Assembly: GCA_029891385.1 (NCBI GenBank)
Contig: CM057233.1
Span: 25,156,150-25,220,149 of the forward strand
Length of the DNA: 64,000 bases
Source of the DNA: Erythroxylum novogranatense
Lineage: Eukaryota > Streptophyta > Magnoliopsida > Malpighiales > Erythroxylaceae
Reading direction: 5' to 3'
The translations under genes and the position numbers were made by a program. The number at the start of each line of letters is the position of its first letter. Position 1 is the first letter of the stretch. The notes beneath the pieces were generated by a model. That model saw nothing but the letters and a program-made list of their open reading frames with translations, did not search any database and had not been told where the DNA came from. Positions 13,585 through 21,199 of the stretch are shown here, in pieces.

Positions 13585-13727
13585 GTTCGTTTAACGGACC
13601 TTTACGGGTCAAAAAGGACCCTTTGCATTGACCATGTCCGTTAAACGGACATGGATGGATGTCCGTTTAACGGACTTTCTCCGATCATTTGGGACTCTAA
13701 GCTCGATTCATGTCCGTTTAACGGACA
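13585..13727. repeat. Four GTCCGTTTAACGGAC palindromes in the 5' LTR
   Basis: Copies lie at 13585-13599 (one mismatch), 13633-13653 (10-nt arms catgtccgtt / aacggacatg around one base), 13661-13675 and 13711-13727. The spacing is irregular. After removing the nested insertion, the cluster lies about 79% along the LTR, the same relative position as the palindromes in the solo LTR. Confidence 0.9.
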
Positions 13728-14412
13728 TTCACGGGTCAGTTTGCGAAAATCACGATTTTTGACCATTTTAGAGGCAGAATCTGACTTTGTGGTCTTCATA
13801 AAAGTCATAGATCTCGAATTCTTATTTCTAATGGTCAAGAACGAAACTAATCTGACATTTGTGGTGAAAGTTATGACAATCGCACCAAGACATGTTACTG
13901 CATGATTGAGGTTATGAACATGTTAGATTCTTTTGGTCATAACTCCATCATCCGACCTCCAAATGAAGTGATTCTTGAAGAGATAGAATCCTAATACATG
14001 AATTTATCTCTCCATGAAATTTGGTAGTTTTTGGATTTGATTTGAGAAAGTTTGATAGTAAGAAAGTGAGAGGCAGTTTAGAGAGCATGATTAAGGTATA
14101 AGCACACTTTGGAATTTTAAGCATAGCTTGAGCTATATAGCTCTGATTGAAGTGATTCTTGCTTCAAAACAAAATAGAGGCTTAGAGCTATTATTTCTTT
14201 GAAGAAGCCAAATTGGCATTCCTGTTTGAAGATTTCCAAGTTCAGTTCACAAATAGGAGAAATGAGTTTGAGCATGGTGACTAATTTTATGTGGGCACAC
14301 CATTGAACAAATTGTGAGGGAAATTATTAGGATTTTATGAGAATGAAGATGAACCAATGATGGTCAAGGTATAGGACATCCGAAGTTGGGCTCCGCAAGT
14401 GAGGTCCAATAG

Positions 14413-14432
14413 ATTTCATATCAGAGCAAGCT
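14413..14432 (+). other. Degenerate tRNA-Met primer-binding site
   Basis: Just inside the 5' LTR end is atttcatatcagagcaag. It resembles the common plant PBS TGGTATCAGAGC, complementary to the 3' end of initiator tRNA-Met, with two changes. A second, better match (tggtatcagtacaagctc) lies nearby at 14460, within a local repeat of the leader. Confidence 0.65.
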
Positions 14433-15543
14433 CAAGTTTCATGATTTCGCAAACATTTATGGTATCAGTACAAGCTCAAGTTTCATGATGTCTCAAAAGT
14501 TGGATTCCGGAAGCAAACGGGACCCAACAGTTGTAGTATTAGAGCCCAGTTATAGGATCTTACATGGACAATCTTCGAATAAGTGTCAGAGCACCAGTTA
14601 TAGGATCTTACATAGGCGCGTGTGTATAAGTTGCACGCGTGAGAAATTGTTAAGAGTTCAAGCTAATAGAGTTAGTGAGAAAAATGATACTTTTTCATTA
14701 TATGAGAAAATGAAAGTTGTGGATACATGGAAATGCGAAATGACATATGGGTAATATGACAGATAATGATTCAATGTATTTGTAGTGGGGGATGCAGTGT
14801 ATGGCATTACGGTGATATATCCCCGAATATGATATAGATGTAAATGTATAATCATGGCTTGTTTGAGGAAGACAAGGATATAAGTGGAAAGGTTGAGCTT
14901 AAAGTGAACAAGCGGAATGTATTGAAAACAGAAATTCTTATGGTCTTAAGAAGATGAAATCGGAACCTAAGTGGGTACATGTTTATAATAGATTAAATAA
15001 GCAATTTTTGCTTTCTTTAGACCAAGAAAATTTAATGATTTCAATTGCATCATAATTGTTGCATAAATTGTGCCTAAAATGAATTGAGAAATTGCTACAT
15101 GTTTGATATGTGAATTGTGTGATGATTTTACATCTATAAGTTTGAATCAATGGCGAATATGCATATGTGTAAGATGTAATGTGAAGGATATTTGAAAGAT
15201 GAGATGAATGATCGAGACATATGGTCCATATAAAGTTGCTAAGAATTGGACCATTGATTTATGAGTTAATACTGCTATCAAAGATGTCACAGATTTATAA
15301 TGTGTTATATGAGAGTATGCTAAGAAATATAGACATGATTTGATATTAGTGTTATCGATGCAAGAAGTGAAAAATGGTGAGTAATCTGATATATATATAG
15401 GAATTAGTTAAGAAAGTGAATGAAGAAATAAGTGACTGAAAAAAAAGTGAGTCTATTGACTATGGTCATTTGGAAGAAATTATTCGCGTGAATCAGTTAT
15501 TTGTTTGATCGTTCAGGTAAGAATTTCGATAACGAAATTCTTT

Positions 15544-15557
15544 AAGAGGGGGAGAAT
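15544..15557 (+). other. Polypurine tract
   Basis: The purine run aagagggggagaat immediately precedes the 3' LTR start TGTTGG. This is the plus-strand primer position of LTR retrotransposons and fixes the element's orientation as plus. Confidence 0.85.
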
Positions 15558-15813
15558 TGTTGGACCCTGAACCTTTTTGTAAGCTAGGACTATTAAATGA
15601 GAAATTATTGACAATTAGTTATGTGTAAAGCAAAGGAGAATCCTTGAAATTTAAAAGGAATAGAAAAGATGGTTTAGATACAAGATGAGTTATATGTGAA
15701 ATATTGGAAGTTAAAAGTTGGAGAGTGCAGTTGAAAAATATTTTTTGAGTATGCTATGATGTTTTGGCCATAACTTGATGTCTAGTTATCCAAATGAGAT
15801 GATTCTTGATTTG
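15558..15813 (+). repeat. Truncated 3' LTR (256 bp)
   Basis: This matches the first 256 bp of the 5' LTR at 7502 with about 14 differences. Homology stops abruptly after gattcttgatttg, and a minus-strand LINE-like fragment follows. The other roughly 3.6 kb of the 3' LTR is absent. Confidence 0.9.
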
Positions 15814-16324
15814 CAAGTATGATGCAATTTTCTTATCCCAAAAAATGCTAATAGTCCGTTTTTGTATTGTAGCAAAGGCAAGTCTCTTATCCCAGAAGAA
15901 CCCAACTAAAGTATTCTCCCAAGATTTGGCTTCCTATTGAAGTGTTCTAAGTCTTGGGAAACAATAGGTTGCCCATTCTCAACCTTGTGAGGAAAAAAGT
16001 AAATAGAAAGACCAGTATCTCCTCCACCCAGTACTTGTTTCCATGTTTTCCTCTCTCCATTATACTACAGGGAGGGTGAAGGGCTATGAGTTTTTATTGA
16101 ACGGGACAGAGAAGAAGAGTTGTATGATTTGCCTAATGGAGAGGTTGGAGTAGGCAGTTGGGGGTGGTTTGAAACAAAGGTGATGAAGACTTGAATGCAA
16201 AAGGTACCAGAACAACGTAAGAGAGTGCAAGGATTAGAGGTAGAAGGTAGAAAAATAGAGAAGAGAATGGCAAGGAAAGTTGGTTAGTGAGAATGGAGAA
16301 TCTCTCTCTCTAGAAGTTCTAGGT
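15814..16324 (-). pseudogene. LINE ORF1-like fragment (DUF4283-type)
   Basis: On the minus strand a broken frame reads SWENTLVGFFWDKRLAFATI followed by a few hydrophobic and aromatic residues. This resembles the start of the DUF4283 domain of plant L1-type ORF1 proteins (LVGyFldkrp pattern). Upstream on that strand, pyrimidine-rich sequence (about 16100-16320) could be the leader. The fragment is short, frameshifted and cut off at 15814 where it meets the truncated LTR, so the assignment is tentative. Confidence 0.35.
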
Positions 16325-16899
16325 CAATGTTAAAACGTGAAGACAAGGTTGAATTATGGTCTTAATGCAATTTAGAATTCATCAAAGCTTAGAGAATTCT
16401 CTTTATAATCAAGAAAGAATGTAAAAAGCGTTCCTCTTTATTTAGAGAAAAAAGCTTAGAAATTTTTTCCTTCAACTTGTTTAAAGAGGAAAATAATGAT
16501 ATCTCAAATGAGATTTATAGAGTGAACTTAGGCAAGACTTGTTTATGGAATCAATATAAAATCAATTTACAATATCGATTTTACACTCCTTTCACTTATT
16601 ATGATCATATAATTATTTTGTTTTCGCCATTAAGATAAATTAATGTAACATTATTCATTCATTTAGAACATAAAAGTATAAAAGCAAACAAATTCTTTCA
16701 TTATATTAGCTGGACACTCGAGATTGCAATGCTACTAATTCTCTTTGTTACTGCTAAATTCATTATAACTAATTTAACAACCTAACCTATCAATTATTAT
16801 ATCATTTACTTAAAATTTTAAATTGTCAATAAGCGGCAAAATGTTTTAGAAACCAACCATTCTTATTCCAACTATTGTTTCTTTTCTTCAAATATATTC
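16325..16899. repeat. Direct repeat DR1, right copy (about 575 bp)
   Basis: This is the partner of 5785-6345, in the same orientation. It carries about 40 extra bases near 16620 (ttttcgccattaagataaat and following). It has no coding potential. Confidence 0.8.
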
Positions 16900-17277
16900 C
16901 TCGTTAAAATCTTTAAAGATAGCAAATCATTTAAAATAGTATTTGGATGCTTAGTCTATATTATTTGAAATGAAAAAAAAACATTCAAAAACATTCATAG
17001 ATGCTAGGAAGAGTGATCAATCTGTGATACAAAATCTTCTGAACTAGACTAGGGAATGATTTTTCAAGAACTTTTAATATTCGATTGAGCAAGGAAATGG
17101 CAAGTTGATGGTTGATGAGTAGCTAGCTCCTAAGAGATATTCACGTTTCATTGAAGACTGAGGAGAGACACCCACATGGATTCTTGCCTTTGTATAGAAT
17201 GCATCCAATTTCAACTTCTCTTATACTAGCTGAGGGGATTGGGGAGATACAAGAGTGTGATATTTATGCCTTGGGGG
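16900..17277. other. Unassigned AT-rich spacer
   Basis: I see no gene, RNA or element boundary here. A 60-codon open frame at 17151-17333 crosses the transposon end and is not credible as a gene. Confidence 0.5.
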
Positions 17278-17280
17278 TTA
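17278..17280. repeat. TTA target-site duplication (left)
   Basis: TTA directly precedes the left terminal inverted repeat, and its partner is at 24144-24146. Confidence 0.8.
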
Positions 17281-18093
17281 CGTTGTGTTTGGTTGCGATC
17301 GTCAAAGGTAGACGAGAAAGAGATGTAATGTAAGAGAAGGAATAGAACAGAAACTGAGGACAGTTAGGTGTTTGGTTATGGTGGACGGAACAGATAAAAT
17401 TATCCCCGCCCCAAGGATGTAAATGTGTTTGGTTTTGGTGATGTAACCAAAAATAGTATGAATGACAATATTGCCCTTGCGAAGGTAATATGAGTAGATA
17501 TAAGTAAGTAAGTGTTTATTATATAAGTAAGTGATTTCTTTTAATTTGTAATTTTATAATTACAACGAAATAAAATGAGATACCAAAATTAATATGGAAA
17601 TGTTAAACCTTTAAAATTAAAAGAAATGAGTTATTTAATAGAAAATGCCTACAAACTAAAATATTTAATTATAGGTTAACAAAAATTGTATGATTTAGAA
17701 ATTGCAATACATAAAATGTAATAAAACATTTAAGCATTCATTCAATTAATGACTTAATAATTTAGTACATAAAATTTAGTTAAATGTTTAGCGCTTATGA
17801 AACTAATTACATAATAGGACTTAAAAATCGTAAAAGGTATAATTTTAATACATAATACTAAATTATATCATGCAAGCAATCATGAAATTAATTACATAAG
17901 ATGTCCAAATTGTTAGAAGTTACAAATTGTACAACATAATAAATTAAGAAAAGATGTAACCATTCATGAAACAAATTACATAACAGGTTTGAAAAAGTCC
18001 GACAAGTTCGAAATTGTAATACATAATAAGTTAACACAACATCTAGGCATTGATAGAATTCATTACATAATAAGTTGAAGATACATACAACCC

Positions 18094-18459
18094 TTATATT
18101 TTATTAAGAATGCTGGTAATAACAAAACCCAAAATTAAACCAACGGTAACGAGTAAAATTCCTTTAATGCAAGCAATTTTCTTCTTTAAAGTAGCAACTT
18201 CAATTTGGAGTTCATTTGTTGGAAGCGAAGATTGATACAGTATTAATGACGGTTCATTAGTGGTATGTACAATTTCTTCATTACGACGAGTCCGCCTATC
18301 AACATCGATGAGATAGGCGCGTTCTGCTTCTACATAAGTCCGATACCCCTTGAATTTTGCATTAGGAAACCCCTCTGTTGCCAGTTTTACATCATCCCAG
18401 TGTGTAAAAATTTCTACGTAACGCCCAACAAACACGACATAAAAGCTATATCGGCCCAT
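18094..18459 (-). CDS. Third Harbinger-borne ORF: hybrid-binding (Cauli_VI/RNase H1 N-terminal) domain plus C-terminal TM helix
   Basis: An intact 121-residue frame starts at ATG 18459 (MGRYSFYVVFVGRYVEIF). The first 50 residues fit the small domain called Cauli_VI or RNase H1 hybrid-binding domain: FYVVFVGR at 4-11, a tryptophan (THWDD) at about 21, the GFPNAKFKGYRT motif at about 30-41 and the EAERAY helix at about 44-49. In RNase H1 this domain binds RNA-DNA hybrids. Charged linker sequence follows, then a short coiled-coil-like segment (about 80-97, VATLKKKIACIKG) and a hydrophobic helix (about 100-117, ILLVTVGLILGFVITSIL). A good splice acceptor (attcattttcag) lies 10 bases upstream of the ATG, so a 5' intron is likely. 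There is no catalytic RNase H domain. It lies on the same strand as ORF1 and the transposase. Its role is unknown. Confidence 0.65.
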   Translation of the reverse strand: MGRYSFYVVFVGRYVEIFTHWDDVKLATEGFPNAKFKGYRTYVEAERAYLIDVDRRTRRNEEIVHTTNEPSLILYQSSLPTNELQIEVATLKKKIACIKGILLVTVGLILGFVITSILNKI

Positions 18460-18733
18460 AGCAAAGTACCTGAAAATGAATAATAACATCATCATTCATA
18501 CACCAACATACATCACAAATATCAAAATAGTTAACAAAGCAACCATTCATCATGGAGCCACAAGTGCACAAACAAAGTCAGCAATTCAAAGTAGCATCAT
18601 TCAACATCACACAATCTTTTTAAAGACAAATAATGAAGCCATAAAATATTTCTAACGACAGTCAGTCTTTATCATATAAGATGCTCCTAACATAGGCCTG
18701 TCTGTGATCTGCACTAACAAGCCGAGCAATCCC

Positions 18734-19504
18734 TCAAAGATGAGCATTCGCAGAGAACATCCTCATAGTCCTAACAATTTCTGTAGTGGAGAACCCCAAC
18801 CTCTCAAGCTCATCACCTAGGTTGGGTCCTTCACCTCCTTTAATTGCATCAGCAATTATCTTCGCATTCTCACGACTAGCATCAATGGCCTTTGTAAAAG
18901 ACGCAGAAAGGCCATCGAAAAGTTCAACATCCGTTATCTTCCTTTTCCCTTTACTTTGTCGGGTCGCTGCTATGTTGCTGGAAGATGAGACAGCTTCCGT
19001 TACATTTGCAGGTGCTAATCCAGGAGGAGTCCCCGATTGACTCATTGGATCATATGATGAGCCAACAGGAGGTGTTGGCTCATCACCCTCAATGTCATCG
19101 ATCTCCAGTTCAGCTACAGCATCTGCAGCATTTTGAGAACCTGTGCCAGTGGCTCTGTCCCTTCCAAAGATATGCTCACGCCTAGGAAAAAGCGAGAACG
19201 GCTTCCCAAGAGTGTAGTACTTGTTGGGGTTTTTCTGGAAAACAATAACACAACTTGAGCATGATAAACAAATGACTTTGGGGATGATGCAACAAATAAC
19301 CAGAGGTGAAAATAAAACAGTTACCCTCCTCCATTCATGCAGCACTTGCTTGCTGTCAACCTCTACACATTGCATGGTTTCATTCCAACCAAAGCCACTA
19401 CAGTTCAACATGTCAAAAGCTGTTTGATATTTTTCCTTCAACCTCTTGTGCTTATTTTTAACATGCCTCTTGTCAATGCCACACTCAGGAAACTTGTCCA
19501 CCAT
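18734..19504 (-). CDS. Harbinger ORF1, Myb/SANT-like DNA-binding protein (partial, early stop)
   Basis: Two exons, 19504-19325 and 19234-18734, join in frame across a 90-bp GT-AG intron. The junction gives HEWRRKNPNKYYTLGKPF. The first part (KNKHKRLKEKYQTAFDML, then SGFGWNE) is the second half of a Myb/SANT-like domain (Myb_DNA-bind_3 type). The middle has IFGRDRATGTGSQNAADA, typical of plant PIF ORF1 proteins, and the C-terminal part holds helices around GLSASFTKAID and LERLGFSTTEIVRTMRMF. The first Myb helix is not found upstream, so the N-terminus is partial or in an unrecognised exon. After the TGA at 18734-18736 the same frame stays open for 23 more protein-like codons (IARLVSADHRQAYVRSIL...) to a second TGA at 18662, so the first stop is probably a nonsense mutation. 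In PIF elements ORF1 partners the transposase in DNA binding and nuclear entry. Confidence 0.8.
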   Translation of the reverse strand: MVDKFPECGIDKRHVKNKHKRLKEKYQTAFDMLNCSGFGWNETMQCVEVDSKQVLHEWRRVTVLFSPLVICCIIPKVICLSCSSCVIVFQKNPNKYYTLGKPFSLFPRREHIFGRDRATGTGSQNAADAVAELEIDDIEGDEPTPPVGSSYDPMSQSGTPPGLAPANVTEAVSSSSNIAATRQSKGKRKITDVELFDGLSASFTKAIDASRENAKIIADAIKGGEGPNLGDELERLGFSTTEIVRTMRMFSANAHL

Positions 19505-19866
19505 CCCCGCAAAAAGCGGTTGGAAGGTACCAGCTTAAATTATCCATTATCGTTCTATAACCAAAGAATAACCGCCTCTTCCAGAATGTCACCAATGCTT
19601 CGTTTCATCCGAATTCCATTCTTGACATCCGACCTAAACCATGGAATGTCATTCAAACAAAGCAACCAAACCATTTCCATAATATATTAATCACCATTAT
19701 TTGAAACATGTTTGGAAATTACGAGGAATATATTGCAAGTTATCACATTTCTGGCAATATATAAAATGAAATTAAACCACAAGCCTCAAGTCCATTACAA
19801 TGAAAATTCAACAAAGTTCAGTACAATGCACTAAAGAAAAACATAAACAGAATTAAAGTTCACAAC

Positions 19867-21199
19867 TTAATGGTTTCCTCTCCAATCATCATACATGTTC
19901 CTAGCTAACTCATCTCTCCATTGACTCCATTCATTAGTTGGCTCAACACGATCAACAAATTCAGGAAATGGTGCATCTTCCCCAATTGGCATATCCTCTT
20001 CTTCAAAAGGAGTCTGCTCTGCTGGATCATCTGTCATATGCAATCTAATAAAGTTGTGCAACAAGCAACATGCAAGAATTATGTGCACATGAGTGGCTGT
20101 TGGATAAAAAGATAGATTTCTGAGGATTTTCCATCTTTTTTTCAGTAAACCGAATTCACGTTCAATTACATTTCTGGCAGATGAGTGTGTCTTGTTAAAC
20201 AACTCTTCTGGAGTCTTAGGTGCTCTTCCATCTCTTGCCCACTCCTGAATATGGTATCTTGTGCCTCTAAAAGGTGCAAGGAAACCAGGACCATTGGTAT
20301 AGCCAGCATCCACCAAGTAGTAATTTCCTATATCCAGAAACACACTCTAACCATTATATTTGTAATTACACCTTAATAAACAAATTTCCAAATTCTAACA
20401 CATATTATTATCTTACATACCCCTTGGCACTTCAAGTCTATTACGCCTAGTAACAACATCATGCAGAACCCTTGAATCTGCAGCTGAACCCTCCCATCCA
20501 GCAAGAACATATACGAAGTTTAAGTTCTTATCACAGACGCCTAACACATTAGTGCATATCCTACCCTTCCTACCTCTGTATCTGGGTTTATCTGCCTGTG
20601 GCACTGTTATGTCCAAATAGGTCCCATCTAGTGCACCAAGGCAGCCCTTTGAACAAATTCAAACAATATAGTCAACATTTCTACCTTAGTACTGTGAATA
20701 AGTGAAATTACACAAGTTATTGTAGGTAATGCAACTTACTAACCTTAAACCACTTCCACCTATTGTCTGTGCAATCCTCAGGAATTGGTTCGGGCTTCAC
20801 ATACAACATTTGTTGAAGCTTCAGTATTGCCTTCAATACACTATGGAAGATCCTACTTATGGTTTCTCCTGACCTCATAAACCGAACTTGTAATACTCTA
20901 TTGGATTCATTTTGTGCCAATATTCTTAGGAAGATTAATACTTTTTCTTGTATAGCCACATGCCCATTAGCATTCAACCCACCATGAACCTGAAGCATTT
21001 GACATAACAATCTAAATGCATTCAAGTCCATCCTTAAATCCCAGTGGCAATTCCTATCACCCTCATGCAAAATTCTATCTATATTGGCTTGCCTGCTAGG
21101 TATTCTCAATGCCCGACTACCTCTAGCATTTGCACTCCTTCTCCTTTTTCTAGTGTGCACAAACAAACACATCAACAGAAACATTCTCATAAAATTCAA
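19867..21199 (-). CDS. PIF/Harbinger DDE transposase (DDE_Tnp_4), three exons
   Basis: Exons are 21199-20744, 20646-20421 and 20327-19867. The 97- and 93-bp introns have GT-AG ends and the joined frame encodes 380 residues without a stop. The N-terminus is basic (RKRRRSANARG) and is followed by the helix-turn-helix-like region around CHWDLRMDLNAFRLLCQML. The catalytic triad is in place: D in GCLGALDGTY at the start of exon 2, D in WEGSAADSRVL, and E in ARNVIEREFGLLKKRW in exon 3. DAGYTNGPGFLAPFRGTRYH and CLLHNFIRLHM are also characteristic of the family. The start at 21199 is the first ATG of the open exon, and a further 5' exon cannot be excluded. The length is normal for plant PIF transposases. 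The coding sequence looks intact. Confidence 0.88.

Larger units (their letters stand above)
7502..14411 (+). repeat. 5' LTR (about 3.9 kb) interrupted by a solo LTR
   Basis: It runs from TGTTGGACCC to GGTCCAATA with inverted ends (TGTTGGACC / GGTCCAAYA). Landmarks include repeated phrases of the type gccataacttg (7715 and others), the block gtgcacgttgacc near 9077, and a cluster of GTCCGTTTAACGGAC palindromes at 13585-13727. The continuous LTR is split by the insertion at 10416-13421. Small ORFs inside it are not supported as genes. Confidence 0.8.
7502..15813 (+). mobile_element. LTR retrotransposon without pol, 3' truncated, containing a nested solo LTR
   Basis: The 5' LTR starts TGTTGGACCCTGAACC at 7502. 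The same start recurs at 15558 directly after a polypurine tract, so these are the two LTRs of one element. The 5' LTR ends at about 14411 (ggtccaata, with the expected CA mutated to TA). Subtracting the 3,006 bp brought in by a nested insertion gives an LTR of about 3.9 kb. Only about 1.15 kb of internal DNA remains (14412-15557), and it has no gag or pol. Over the 256 bp shared by the LTRs I count about 14 differences, roughly 94-95% identity. LTR length, PBS and PPT fit a Ty3/gypsy chromovirus such as Tekay/Del, but the lineage is an inference. It is either a non-autonomous (LARD-like) element or a deletion derivative. Confidence 0.85.

Noticed and set aside
17151..17333. 60-codon plus-strand gene
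   Set aside because: It crosses the left boundary of the Harbinger insertion and has no protein-like features.
17364..17377. Left end of the Harbinger element at 17367, after TTA at 17364-17366
   Set aside because: A second TTA at 17278-17280 is followed by CGTTGTGTTTGGTTGCG, which matches the right terminal repeat at 12 of 14 positions. The 17367 site is better read as an internal subterminal repeat.
18094..18459. Endogenous caulimovirid (pararetrovirus) remnant, because of the viroplasmin-like domain
   Set aside because: No reverse transcriptase, movement or coat region accompanies it, the same domain occurs in cellular RNase H1, and it sits inside TTA-flanked Harbinger ends with the transposase on the same strand.
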